This document shows, one piece after another, positions 1 through 8,670 of a DNA stretch of 64,000 nucleotides (its first letter is position 1; each line of letters begins with the position of its first letter). The DNA lies in contig NZ_JAQOMR010000002.1 in assembly GCF_028401385.1 (NCBI RefSeq), forward strand, positions 124,001 to 188,000, in the 5' to 3' direction. The position numbers and the translations under genes are program-made. The notes below the pieces were generated by a model, which made no database searches, had not been told where the DNA came from, and saw nothing but the letters and a program-made list of their open reading frames with translations. The stretch comes from Marinicella algicola. GTDB taxonomy: Bacteria; Pseudomonadota; Gammaproteobacteria; Xanthomonadales; Marinicellaceae.

Positions 1-497
1 ATTTCAGAGCCAACGCCTGCGACATAGGACATGACGGCAACCTTGCCCTTTGTGCCCGCTTCCTTGATCATCCGCTGGGCGACCTGCTTGCCGGCCGCAC
101 AGTTGTCGGTGGAAAGGAAGGCCTGATAGCTGTCCTTATACTGGTCGGAAAGCGCGCTATCGATGATGACGACGGGGATGCCGCTCTGATAGGCGCGCTT
201 GACCACCGGGCCGAGCGCATCCGGGTCGGACGGCGCCAACACGATGCCGGCGACGCCGCGGTTGATGGCGTTCTCGACCAGGTTCACCTCGGCGGCGATG
301 TCGCTTTCGGCCGCCGGCCCGTCGAAGCTCATCGAGTGTTCCGACTGGTTTTCGGTGGCCGCCTCAGCGCCCTTGTTGACGTTCTGCCAGAAGTTGGAGT
401 TCGTGGTTTTCACGATGACGGCGATTTCGCCGGCATGCGCCATTCCCGCGGTCAGTGCAAACGCGGATGCTGCGATAAGGTATTTCAGGCTTTTCAT
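1..497 (-). CDS. Ribose-type sugar ABC transporter substrate-binding protein (3' end outside window)
   Basis: The visible N-terminal part (about 165 residues) starts MKSLKYLIAASAFALTAGMA, a signal peptide ending near AHA-GE. A periplasmic-binding-protein type 1 fold of the RbsB family follows: NSNFWQNVNKGAE, then a region about residues that are handled as sugar-binding sites (LAPSDPDALGPVV), then VVIIDSAL. The ATG at 497 has a strong GAGGAGGAAT ribosome site. It lies 41 bp downstream of a ribose-type permease on the same strand, so the two form one importer operon; the ATPase gene is not in view. The substrate cannot be told; a pentose or related sugar is typical of the family. The C-terminus lies beyond position 1. 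Confidence 0.85.
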   Translation of the reverse strand, partial: MKSLKYLIAASAFALTAGMAHAGEIAVIVKTTNSNFWQNVNKGAEAATENQSEHSMSFDGPAAESDIAAEVNLVENAINRGVAGIVLAPSDPDALGPVVKRAYQSGIPVVIIDSALSDQYKDSYQAFLSTDNCAAGKQVAQRMIKEAGTKGKVAVMSYVAGVGSE

Positions 498-538
498 CTC
501 ATTCCTCCTCTTTTGAGATGCAGAAAAAACAGTCAGGC

Positions 539-1570
539 TCAGTCGCTCTTGCGGCTTCGCACCTGGTCGATCCAGACAGCGCCGATGACGACGAAGCCGA
601 TCACGATCTGCTGGATAAAGGCGGAGACGCCCGCCATGTTGAGGCCGTTTCGAAGGATGCCGATGATAAAGGCGCCGATCATGGTGCCGGAGATCGTGCC
701 GACGCCGCCGGAGAGCGAGGCGCCGCCAATGACCGCGGCGGCAATCGCATCGAGCTCGTACATGACGCCTTCGCTGGGCTGGGCCGTAACGAGCCGTGAC
801 ATCAAAACGTTCCCGGCAATTCCGGCGAGAGCGCCCGACATGGTGTAGGCGAACAGCTTGGTGCGGTTGGTCCGCACGCCTGAAAGCCGCGCGGCTTCCT
901 CGTTGGACCCGGTCGCATAAATGTGACGGCCGACCTGACGGCGGTTCAGCAGATAGGCGGCGGCGATCGCCATCGCAAACATGAGGATCGCCGGATAGGG
1001 AATGCCCGGGAAGATCACCTTTGGAAAGCCGTTCGCCTGCATTTCGACGACGCGGAACAGCGCACCGTTGCCAAGCACGCCAAAAGCCTCGCCGAGCTGG
1101 GAAATGGGACGCGCGCCCGTCAGCTGCAGCGCCAGGCCGCGCGCAATCAGCATCATCCCAAGCGTTGCAACGAAGGGCGGAATACGCAGCCTTGTAATGA
1201 CGAACCCGTTGAACGCGCCGCAGAGCGCGCCGGCCACAACGCCCACCAGCATGGCCGGGGCGACGGGCAAGCCCGCCTTGACGGACATTGCGGTTATGAC
1301 GCCGGAAAGGGCAAGGACGGACCCGACGGACAGATCGATCCCGCCGGTGATGATAACCATCGTCATGCCGATGCCGAGAAGACCGATAACCGATGTCTGC
1401 AGTAGCACGGTCAAGCCATTATTGACCGAAAAGAAGGCCTGGTTCGCGAAGCCGAAACCGATGATCAGCAAGACGAGTGTTATAAGCGCCGATAGCCGGT
1501 GGAACTGGGCCTGCCCAAAGGACACGCCTTTCCAACTGCGGCCTTGCATCGGCCGACTCGCATCGAACAT
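539..1570 (-). CDS. Ribose-type sugar ABC transporter permease (RbsC family)
   Basis: A 343-residue inner-membrane permease with about eight to ten hydrophobic segments. It carries the RbsC-family signatures GGIDLSVGSVLALSGVITA and RIPPFVATLGMMLIARGLAL, and the late VIGGASLSGGVGTISGTMIG loop. I chose the ATG at 1570 because GGAGG lies just upstream; a longer reading from 1612 lacks a ribosome site. It is the first gene of a minus-strand operon, followed by the binding protein, and divergent from a GntR regulator, which probably controls it. The ATPase partner is not in the window. Confidence 0.88.
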   Translation of the reverse strand: MFDASRPMQGRSWKGVSFGQAQFHRLSALITLVLLIIGFGFANQAFFSVNNGLTVLLQTSVIGLLGIGMTMVIITGGIDLSVGSVLALSGVITAMSVKAGLPVAPAMLVGVVAGALCGAFNGFVITRLRIPPFVATLGMMLIARGLALQLTGARPISQLGEAFGVLGNGALFRVVEMQANGFPKVIFPGIPYPAILMFAMAIAAAYLLNRRQVGRHIYATGSNEEAARLSGVRTNRTKLFAYTMSGALAGIAGNVLMSRLVTAQPSEGVMYELDAIAAAVIGGASLSGGVGTISGTMIGAFIIGILRNGLNMAGVSAFIQQIVIGFVVIGAVWIDQVRSRKSD

Positions 1571-1703
1571 GAGGTCTCCTCCCTCGTTCTGCACGTAATA
1601 ATTTAATACCAAATAACTTTACGCTTGATGCGCGTCAATTGTTTTTTATAATTTAATACTATGATATTATGAACCGTACGCGCGAGATCGTGAGAATGAG
1701 GCA
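1571..1703. promoter_or_regulatory. Divergent promoter region with repeated AT-rich operator-like elements
   Basis: AT-rich intergenic region between the permease (minus) and the GntR gene (plus). The 12-mer ATAATTTAATAC occurs twice in direct orientation, at 1598-1609 and 1648-1659, 50 bp apart. An inverted repeat TAATA-N6-TATTA lies at 1654-1669. FadR-type GntR regulators usually bind short AT-rich palindromes near their own promoter, so these are candidate operators. Which element is bound is inference. Confidence 0.5.
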
Positions 1704-2606
1704 ATGGCAAGAAGCGACATCCGCTACAGAAATGCATATAACCGGCTGCTTGATTATTGTGAGACCTTGTCGGTCGGGGCGGCGATCCCGGCCGAAACCA
1801 TGTTGAGCGAGATCGCCGATGTCAGCCGGACGGTGGTGCGGCGTTGCCTGAGCCGAATGGAGGAACGCGGACTCATCTCATGGAAGGGGCGGGAAAAGTG
1901 CTTGCTGCGCGAGCCGGACGATGCCGACCGCCTCGAGATCGCTGAGCCGGGTGCTCCGAGCGACGATCTCGAACAGCGGTTTCTCGACTGGATTCTGCGC
2001 TTCGATGTCCCGGCCGACACGCCTTTATCCGTGGCTGATCTTTCACGGACGTTCGGCGTCCCCCAGCACGAAATCAAGGAATTCCTCGCAGGCCTCAGCC
2101 GGTTCGGCCTTGTGGCCCGCCGTCAGAAAGGCGGCTGGATGCTGCGCGGCTTCACGATGGACTTCGCAGTGGAACTGTCGGATTTCCGCTCGGTCCTGGA
2201 GATCAACGCGGTGAACCAGGCCGCCGAAGCGCCCGTTGGTCATCCCGTCTGGGCTAGGCTTTCCGAACTGCGGAGGCTCCACATCGCGCTTCGGCAAAGC
2301 ATCGAGACGGACTATCACGAGTTCTCCAAACTCGACGAAGCCTTCCACGCGGCGATCAATTCGGTCGTGAAAAACCGCTTTGTGGAGGAATTCCAGAAGG
2401 TCATCTCGCTGATTTTCCACTATCATTACATGTGGGACAAGACTGACGAGAAGACGCGCAACGCTGCCGCGATCGACGAGCATTTGGCGATCATCGATGC
2501 GCTTGAAAGACGTGACGCCGCTGCGGCGTGCGACGCGGCCTCACGCCATCTGCGAACCTCCAAAACGACGCTCCTCTCGTCGCTCCGCCACCACGAACTA
2601 GCCTAG
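1704..2606 (+). CDS. GntR-family transcriptional regulator with FCD ligand domain
   Basis: A 300-residue regulator. Residues about 1-75 form a winged helix (ETMLSEIADVSRTVVRRCLSRMEERGLI). A second helix-turn-helix-like segment follows (VADLSRTFGVPQHEIKEFLAGL). The C-terminal half is an all-helical FCD domain with the expected polar metal- or ligand-binding residues (FSKLDEAFHAAI, FHYHYMW, IDEHLAIIDALERRD). FCD regulators respond to sugar acids or other carboxylates. It is divergent from the ABC operon and convergent with the aldo/keto reductase, whose stop codon overlaps its 3' end. It probably controls the neighbouring operon; the ligand is unknown. Confidence 0.85.
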   Translation: MARSDIRYRNAYNRLLDYCETLSVGAAIPAETMLSEIADVSRTVVRRCLSRMEERGLISWKGREKCLLREPDDADRLEIAEPGAPSDDLEQRFLDWILRFDVPADTPLSVADLSRTFGVPQHEIKEFLAGLSRFGLVARRQKGGWMLRGFTMDFAVELSDFRSVLEINAVNQAAEAPVGHPVWARLSELRRLHIALRQSIETDYHEFSKLDEAFHAAINSVVKNRFVEEFQKVISLIFHYHYMWDKTDEKTRNAAAIDEHLAIIDALERRDAAAACDAASRHLRTSKTTLLSSLRHHELA

Positions 2607-3559
2607 AAAACGCTCTGCCCGTGCGGAAATCTCGGCCTGCAACGCCTCGAGGTTTCGCGCGAGCGTGGCGGGCCTGGCCGTGCCGATCAGAACCGAGGCA
2701 GATGCCGGGTGCCGCTTTGCAAACTGCAGCGCGGCGGTCGGAAGCGCCAGCCCGGCCCGTTCCGCCTCCGCCTGAAGCGCCGCCACCTTGTTCAGTACCG
2801 CTTTCGATGCAGGTTCGTAGTCGTAGGTCGCGCCATCGACAGGACCGGTTGCAAGAATGCCCGAGTTGAAGATGCCGCCGAGCACGAGGCTGGTTTCTTC
2901 GCTGAGACACCGCGGCACGAGTTTCGCCTCGGCCGAACGGTCGAGCAGTGTCAGCCTACCGGCCAGAAGGATGGCATCAATTGGCCCATGGTCCATCACG
3001 TCAAGACACACCTGGCATTCGTTCACGCCCAGCCCGAAGGCCCCGATCCTGCCAGCTTCCTTCAGCCTGACAAGACGGTCGTAGCCGGAGCCGAGAAAAT
3101 CCTCCATATTGGCCGCGTTGCCGGAACCGTGGGTGTATTCGCCAATATCATGCACATAGACGATGTCGATATGGGTGACGCCAAGCCGCCGAAAGCTCTG
3201 CTCGAGGCTCTCCTCGATACCGTCGCCGGAATAGTCGTAACGCACATCGTTTTGCGCCGGCTTCACGAAACTGTCAGCTTCCGCAATCGGTTCCATAGCC
3301 GGAGAGAGGACGCGGCCGACCTTGGTCGACACCACAAATCCGGCCCGCCCTTCGAGAAAACGCCCGAGCCGCATTTCCGAAAGCCCCTGCCATAATGCGG
3401 CGCGGTATCGAAATAGCGGATACCGCCCTTCCAGGCGGCCTGAAGCACGGCCTCGGCGTCGCCGTCCGTGATCTCCCGGTAGAGATTGCCGATGCTGGAA
3501 CAGCCGAAGGAAACGTCCGTTACCGCCACGGCGGTTCGGCCGATCCGGTTTGTCTTCAT
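2598..3559 (-). CDS. Aldo/keto reductase, frameshifted as sequenced
   Basis: Two overlapping reading frames make one aldo/keto reductase of about 320 residues, similar to L-fucose or D-threo-aldose 1-dehydrogenases. The N-terminal frame (start 3559) has MKTNRIGRTAVAVTDVSFG and IRYFDTAPHYGRG. The rest continues in another frame with FVVSTKVGRVL, DIVYVHDIGEY and FAKRHPASASVLIGTARP. One C appears to be missing near 3378 (GGGGC then TTTCGG where CCTTTCGG is expected), restoring RGLSEMRLGRFLEG. It would oxidise a sugar with NAD(P). The start overlaps the stop of the preceding remnant gene as ATGA, so both belonged to one operon. It could be a true null, but one-base indels recur across the window. 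Confidence 0.75.
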
Positions 3560-3835
3560 GTGTCTTCCTCCTTCAAGGCCTCCTCCAGCAATGGCTTTTC
3601 ACACCCGTCGCTATGCTGCCGGGCCCATTTGAGAAAAGCGCCGATCCCGCGCCGGAGCTTTGTATCCGCGGGCCAGCGCAGAGAGCCGATTCGCCCCGCC
3701 GCCGAGGCCACTCGTCTGGACCACCGTGATGCCGCCCAGCCTCGCGTCTCGCGCCGCTGCCGCGGAAACGAACAAGACCAGACGCGCCTGCAGGAAACGG
3801 CTCGTGCCGAACTGCAGGATCGGTGTTTTTGACAT
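3556..3835 (-). pseudogene. Internally deleted mannitol dehydrogenase-family (UxaB-like) gene
   Basis: The reading frame from ATG 3835 begins MSKTPILQFGTSRFLQARLV and continues with GGITVVQTS. This is the nucleotide-binding N-terminus of tagaturonate reductase or mannitol dehydrogenase-like enzymes, normally about 380-480 residues. After about 55 residues the match ends. The last bases, in another frame, read FLKWARQHSDGCEKPLLEEALKEEDT and stop exactly at the ATGA overlap with the aldo/keto reductase, as a native C-terminus would. The middle, roughly 1 kb, has been lost. The ancestral gene probably handled a sugar acid. Confidence 0.6.
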
Positions 3836-3840
3836 CCCAT

Positions 3841-4383
3841 TCCTCCGATGAATTGGTTTATTATTATTTAAAACACAACAATGCGCAAGGGCGAACGCTT
3901 TCCGCCGAACCAAAGAGATTTTTCTGGAAGCTCGCGAAGGATGGGTTCAGTGCTGTGGAAATCCGGATGGATGCAAGCCAATGCGCTGATTGCCGGGAGT
4001 AACCCTAGGTTTATCTTCTCTTCGACCTTAACGGGTCTCCCGGATGCAACAGTGAAGTGGCTCGGTTTGGCTGCACAGCTTCGGGGCTCTTTGCGAAGTG
4101 GATTTCCGCCTCGATTATGCCACCACCATCACTGGCGCCAGCGCGGGCCGATCCGTCTTCAGCACGGCCCCAAATATTGGCAAACGCTTCTGCGTGAATG
4201 GCAGAATTCGGGCTGGCCGGGTGGCAAGGGCCGGGCCTCATATCTCAGGGCCTGTTTTTCAATTATAGCCGGAGGCATCGCTCCCGACAGCGGCCACCTC
4301 GTCTTGATATCGCCAAAAACAACATAGGAGAGACCGCGGTACAAAAGTCAGCAGCGGGAGGCAGAGAGTCTCGCACACAGAAC
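3841..4383. other. Intergenic stretch with no supported gene
   Basis: Only short frames on both strands; none shows a recognisable domain or a good ribosome site. It starts with an AT-rich run (TTTATTATTATTTAAAAC) upstream of the broken dehydrogenase gene, which may have held that operon's promoter. The rest is probably decayed sequence. Confidence 0.5.
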
Positions 4384-4433
4384 ATGAAATTTTCTTTCAT
4401 ATTGAGAATATAATTTCATATTGCATAATGCAT
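4384..4433. promoter_or_regulatory. Operator copy 1 (LacI-type), upstream of dctP
   Basis: The 17-bp inverted repeat ATGAAATTTTCTTTCAT (4384-4400) is followed 19 bp later by a second TTTCAT half-site (4414-4419) and TTGCATAATGCAT. The same arrangement occurs at 6562 and 12181. It lies about 110 bp upstream of dctP and is the likely binding site of the LacI regulator encoded at 11125-12156. Confidence 0.75.
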
Positions 4434-4507
4434 TCCATCGCACTCGTTTGCATTTGCATTTCGAGCGCCATGGAAACTGAAAACAATGCGCTACAGGGAG
4501 TGAGACA

Positions 4508-5485
4508 ATGAAGAAAATGACATCTGCACTGGCTATATTGGCCGCAGGCATGACGCTTGCAGCCGGTTCGGCGAACGCCACCGTACGCCTGAAGCTGGCC
4601 GATGCGCTGGCGGCGGACCATCCGACAAGCATGGTGCTCGAACAGTTTGCCGAAGAGGTTGAGGAAAAGACCGACGGCGAAGTCAAGATAAGGCTCTATA
4701 TGAACGGCGTTCTCGGATCTGAACGCGAAGTTCTGGAGCAGGTACAGAACGGCGCCGTGGACATCACACGCGTCAGCGCTGCCAATCTCGAGAACTTCAA
4801 CCCGATCTACCAAGCCTTCACGCTTCCCTATCTGTTCAACAGTCAGGAGCACTTCTACGATGTCATGGACGGGCCGATTGTCGACCCGGTCTATCAGGCT
4901 TCGCTCGACAGCGGCTTCATGGGGTTGACCTATTTCGACAGCGGAGCCCGTTCGTTTTACACCAAATCAAAATGCGTCGAGACGCCGGATGACCTGAAAG
5001 GCCAGAAGCTGCGCGTCATAAATTCGCATACCTCCATCCGGATGGTTGAGCTGATGGGCGGCATTCCCACGCCCCTGCCCTACGGTGAAATCTACACCGC
5101 CTTGCAGCAGGGTGTCATCGATGGCGCCGAAAACAACCCGACAGCGCTGACGCTCGGCCGTCATGGCGAAGTGGTCAAATGCTATTCGCTGGACGAGCAT
5201 CTGCGCATTCCCGACTTCCTCGTGATCTCCAAAACGGCAATGGACAAGCTGACGGATGAGCAGCTTGCCATCATCAAGGAAGCCGCGGTCCATGCCACCC
5301 AGGAACAGAAGAAAGTCTGGAACGAAGCTGTCGACGAGGCCATGCAGCAGATCGAGGAAATGGGCGTCACCATCGTCCATCCCGACGAGGCGCCTTTCCA
5401 GGAAAAGGTCGCACCGCTGATCGAGGAATACAAGAAGGATCCGGCCGTCGGCCAGCTGGTCGACGCCATTCAGAACGCTCAGTAA
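4508..5485 (+). CDS. dctP: TRAP transporter solute-binding protein (DctP family)
   Basis: A 325-residue periplasmic protein. The signal peptide is MKKMTSALAILAAGMTLAAG, cut near SANA-TVRLK. DctP-family features include ADHPTSMVLEQFAEEVEEKT, MNGVLGSEREVLEQVQNGAVDI, LKGQKLRVINS (with the carboxylate-binding arginine region) and YTALQQGVIDGAENNP. The ribosome site CAGGGAG sits 5 bp upstream. It pairs with dctQ and dctM 7 kb away in the same regulon. With kduD, kduI and GH105 nearby, the cargo is probably an unsaturated uronate oligosaccharide or a 5-keto-4-deoxyuronate. The family assignment is firm; the substrate is inferred from context. Confidence 0.92.
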   Translation: MKKMTSALAILAAGMTLAAGSANATVRLKLADALAADHPTSMVLEQFAEEVEEKTDGEVKIRLYMNGVLGSEREVLEQVQNGAVDITRVSAANLENFNPIYQAFTLPYLFNSQEHFYDVMDGPIVDPVYQASLDSGFMGLTYFDSGARSFYTKSKCVETPDDLKGQKLRVINSHTSIRMVELMGGIPTPLPYGEIYTALQQGVIDGAENNPTALTLGRHGEVVKCYSLDEHLRIPDFLVISKTAMDKLTDEQLAIIKEAAVHATQEQKKVWNEAVDEAMQQIEEMGVTIVHPDEAPFQEKVAPLIEEYKKDPAVGQLVDAIQNAQ

Positions 5486-5505
5486 AGTCCTCCCGGACCT
5501 GACGG

Positions 5506-5548
5506 AAAAGGCGCTTCTTGTCTCATAAAACAGGAAGCGCCTTTTTAT
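5506..5548 (+). terminator. Rho-independent terminator after dctP
   Basis: AAAAGGCGCTTC pairs with GAAGCGCCTTTTT across a short loop, giving a stem of about 9 GC-rich pairs followed by a T run. It lies just after the dctP stop codon and should reduce read-through into kduD. Confidence 0.85.
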
Positions 5549-5659
5549 TTTCCCAAGCACCTCGCCGTCAGCTGCAATCAAGTGACGTCCGCGAAACGCG
5601 CTTCTGCTCTGTCAGATTTCCGCTCGCGATATCGCCCCCACCCAAAGATTGGAAGAACC

Positions 5660-6421
5660 ATGATCACCGATGATTTTCACCTTTCCGGAAAAACGGCAAT
5701 TGTAACCGGCTGCGATACCGGTCTCGGTCAGGGCATGGCCGTTGCGCTAGCCGAGGCCGGCGCGGACATTGTCGGCGTCAATATTGTCGAGCCGGCGGAT
5801 ACGATCGCCAAGGTCGAGGCGCTCGGACGCCGTTTCGTGTCGATCGAAGCCAATCTGATGAAGCAGGACGACATTCCGCGGATCGTGGAAAGGGCCGTCA
5901 GTGAATTCGGCAAGATCGACATTCTGGTCAACAATGCCGGCATCATTCGCCGCGAAGACGCCACCTCCTTCTCCGAGAAGGACTGGGATGACGTGATGAA
6001 CATCAACATCAAAAGCGTCTTCTTCCTATCTCAAGCCGTCGCCCGCCAGTTCATCGCGCAGGGCCATGGCGGCAAGATCGTCAATATCGCCTCGATGTTG
6101 TCGTTTCAGGGTGGAATCCGGGTGCCTTCCTATACAGCCTCGAAAAGCGGCGTCATGGGCATCACCAAACTGTTGGCGAATGAATGGGCGCACCATGGCA
6201 TCAACGTCAACGCCATCGCGCCCGGCTACATGGCGACCAACAATACCGCCGCGCTGAGAGCCGACGAGGAGCGCAGCAGCGAAATCCTCGGCAGGATTCC
6301 GGCCGCGCGCTGGGGCCTTCCGCGCGATCTCGCCGGACCTGTCGTCTTCCTCGCCAGCGAAGCCTCCTCTTATGTCAACGGCTATACCATCGCCGTCGAT
6401 GGCGGCTGGCTCGCCCGCTGA
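5660..6421 (+). CDS. kduD: 2-dehydro-3-deoxy-D-gluconate 5-dehydrogenase (KduD), SDR family
   Basis: A 253-residue short-chain dehydrogenase very close to E. coli KduD as I recall it: VTGCDTGLGQGM (cofactor loop), VNNAGIIRREDA, WDDVMNINIKSVFF, INIASMLSFQGGIRVPSYTA, SKSGVMG (catalytic Tyr-x3-Lys as YTASK), NVNAIAPGYMATNNT and YVNGYTIAVDGGWLAR. It interconverts 2,5-diketo-3-deoxygluconate and 2-keto-3-deoxygluconate with NAD(H), the step after KduI in breakdown of unsaturated uronates. I chose the ATG at 5660 (GGAAGA upstream) over a 26-residue longer reading. It lies 175 bp after dctP, with a terminator between them. Confidence 0.93.
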   Translation: MITDDFHLSGKTAIVTGCDTGLGQGMAVALAEAGADIVGVNIVEPADTIAKVEALGRRFVSIEANLMKQDDIPRIVERAVSEFGKIDILVNNAGIIRREDATSFSEKDWDDVMNINIKSVFFLSQAVARQFIAQGHGGKIVNIASMLSFQGGIRVPSYTASKSGVMGITKLLANEWAHHGINVNAIAPGYMATNNTAALRADEERSSEILGRIPAARWGLPRDLAGPVVFLASEASSYVNGYTIAVDGGWLAR

Positions 6422-6561
6422 GGCCATGCCTGCTTGCGGATCGCCGGTCAGGCGGTCCGCTGTAAACCCTATCATCCAGGAAAATTCGGCGGTGCGCGTC
6501 TGCGCAGCGGCTTCTGCGCGTTGCCGAACGCGACAGGGCATTGCCGCCACCACATCCTGAG

Positions 6562-6610
6562 ATGAAATAATATTTCATATTTCGCAATTAGTTTTCATGA
6601 TGCATCATAT
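6562..6610. promoter_or_regulatory. Operator copy 2 (LacI-type), upstream of the GH105-kduI operon
   Basis: The palindrome ATGAAATAATATTTCAT (6562-6578) is followed by TTCGCAATTAG and a second element TTTTCATGATGCATCATAT (6592-6610). The two TTTCAT half-sites are 20 bp apart, about two helical turns. It matches the sites at 4384 and 12181 and lies 33-81 bp before the GTG start at 6643. Confidence 0.8.
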
Positions 6611-6642
6611 TGCCATCATGATCCTGCATCGGAGGAAAACCC

Positions 6643-7734
6643 GTGCTTTCCAGAAATCAACTGAAACACAAGATCGAGCTGCTGGTTGATGGCCTGAAGT
6701 CATTGCGCGACGAAGGCAAGTTCAACGAACCAAATCTCGACGGTACGGCCGGCGACTATGTCAGCTTCAACGCCTGGGAATGGCCTCAGGGTGTCGGGCT
6801 TTACGGACTGGCACAGATGTGGCTGAAGACGGGCGATGCGGCGGTGAAGACCCTGCTCGAGGACTGGTATTCCGCGCATATCGAGAAGGGGTTGCCGCCG
6901 CAGAACGTCAACACCACCGCGCCGATGCTGGCGCTCTCCCTTCTGTGGCGCGAAACCCGCGATCCCCGCTTCGAAGCGCCGATGAAGGACTGGGCCAACA
7001 GGATATTGACCGAGATGCCGCGCACGCGCTGCGGCGGTTTTCAGCACAATGTGTCCGACAAGATCAACGATGATGAATTGTGGGACGACACACTGTTCAT
7101 GGTGGCGCTGTTTCTGGCGAGCTATGGGCAGGGCGCCGGCCGGCGCGATCTGGTGAGCGAAGCCGCCTTCCAGTTCCTGGTGCACACGCATTATCTGTCG
7201 GAGCCGGAAACCGGGCTCTGGTTCCATGGCTGGACCTTTGACGGCAACCACAACTTTGCCCGGGCCCGCTGGGCGCGCGGCAATTCCTGGATTTCCGCCG
7301 GCGTTCTCGACCTGCTCGAACTGGCCGAACTCGATGACGCCGCGACGCGCTATCTGACGGAAGTCGTCAAGGCGCAGCTTGAAACGCTGATCGGCTATCA
7401 GGCGGAAAGCGGCGCATGGCACACGCTGGTCGACGATTTGACGTCGTATGAGGAAATCTCTGCAACCGCCGCCATCGGCTACGCTCTGTTGAAGGGCGCG
7501 CGGCTTGGCATCGGCCCGGAAAGCTGGCGCGAAGCGGGCCTGAAAGCGCTTGCCGTCACGCTCGACAATATCGGCGAAGACGGCATCGTCGACAATGTCT
7601 CCTACGGCACCCGCATGGGTCACGATCTTCAGTTCTACAAGGACATTCCGATCCAGCCGACCGGCTACGGCCAGTCCATGGCCCTGCTGCTGCTGGTCGA
7701 AGCCCTTAATATTGCCAAAGCGGAGGAAGAATGA
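6643..7734 (+). CDS. Glycoside hydrolase family 88/105, unsaturated rhamnogalacturonyl hydrolase-like
   Basis: A 363-residue cytoplasmic (alpha/alpha)6-barrel enzyme of the GH88/GH105 group. Recognisable parts are WEWPQGVGLYGLAQMW, GLPPQNVNTTAPMLALSLLW, the ELWDDTLFMVALFLASYG block with the likely catalytic Asp (about residue 148-149), GLWFHGWTFDGNHNFA and RWARGNSWISAGVLDLLELA. No signal peptide, as usual for this family. These enzymes hydrate the 4,5-double bond of unsaturated uronyl oligosaccharides, releasing 5-keto-4-deoxyuronate, the KduI substrate. GTG start with GGAGGAAAAC upstream. Its TGA overlaps the ATG of kduI, so translation is coupled. Confidence 0.88.
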   Translation: MLSRNQLKHKIELLVDGLKSLRDEGKFNEPNLDGTAGDYVSFNAWEWPQGVGLYGLAQMWLKTGDAAVKTLLEDWYSAHIEKGLPPQNVNTTAPMLALSLLWRETRDPRFEAPMKDWANRILTEMPRTRCGGFQHNVSDKINDDELWDDTLFMVALFLASYGQGAGRRDLVSEAAFQFLVHTHYLSEPETGLWFHGWTFDGNHNFARARWARGNSWISAGVLDLLELAELDDAATRYLTEVVKAQLETLIGYQAESGAWHTLVDDLTSYEEISATAAIGYALLKGARLGIGPESWREAGLKALAVTLDNIGEDGIVDNVSYGTRMGHDLQFYKDIPIQPTGYGQSMALLLLVEALNIAKAEEE

Positions 7735-8569
7735 TGTTTGAAGACACACGCTATTCCGTCTCCCCAAAGACGTCAGCACATACAGCAATGAGCGTCTGCG
7801 CGAGGAATTCCTGCTCGATAACCTGTTTGTCGCCGACAAGCTGCAGATGGTCTACACCCATGTCGACCGGATGATCATCGGCGGCTTTCTGGCGGTCAAC
7901 GGGCACGCTGAAATCGCCGACGGTTCGGCCGTCGGAACGCCGGGCTTCTTCGATGCCCGCGAAATGGGCATCGTCAATCTCGGCGGAACGGGAGCCGTGA
8001 CGGTTGACGATGCGGTCTATACGGTCGAGCATCGCGACATCGTCTATGTCGGACGCGACACGAAATCCGTCCGCATGGCCTCTGAGGACCCGGCCAACCC
8101 TGCCGCATTTTACATGAACTCGGTTCCGGCCGGTTACGCCGTGCCGTCGGCGCTCATTCGCCAGGCCGACTCCAAGCCGGTCACCATGGGCGATGAGGCA
8201 CATGCCAACAAGCGCACGCTGCGCATGTATATTCACCCGGAAGTGTCGCCGAGCTGCCTGCTGTTGATGGGGATCACCGAGCCCGCGCCCGGCAGCATCT
8301 GGAACACCGAGCCGCCGCATGTGCACGAGCGGCGCATGGAAGCCTATGTCTATTTCAATATGGCGCCGGAAGACCGGGTCATGCATTTCATGGGCGAGCC
8401 CAACCAAGTGCGTAATATCGTGGTGGCCGACCGTCAGAGCATACTTTCGCCCGCATGGTCGATCCATATGGGGGCTGGCACCGGACCTTATTGCTTCGTC
8501 TGGGGTATGACCGGTGAAAACAAAGCCTATAACGATGTGACGCCCGTTGCCGTGAAAGATCTTCTGTGA
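7734..8569 (+). CDS. kduI: 5-keto-4-deoxyuronate isomerase (KduI), frameshifted near the N-terminus
   Basis: The main frame covers MVYTHVDRMIIGGFLAVNGH, IVNLGGTGAVTVDD, RRMEAYVYFNM and WSIHMGAGTGPYCFVWGMTG, the cupin-like KduI fold with metal-binding His/Glu in the PPHVHERRMEAY region. The native start is the ATG at 7734 (MFEDTRYSVSPK). One base is missing in CCCCAAAG near 7764; restoring it gives DVSTYSNERLREEFLLDNLF, which joins the main frame and yields about 278 residues, the normal KduI length. It isomerises 5-keto-4-deoxyuronate to 2,5-diketo-3-deoxygluconate, feeding KduD. It is coupled to the GH105 gene. Confidence 0.88.
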
Positions 8570-8670
8570 TGGCCCAACAAGCACAAAATGGCGCAATGCG
8601 TCGGCCGCTGCCGAATGCTGCGCCGATCTGCTACTGGCATGTATCCGCCATAGCCCAAGAGGAATACAAC

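Noticed and set aside
6700-7839. 379-codon minus-strand frame
   Set aside because: Shadow of the GH105 gene, which matches its family along the full length.
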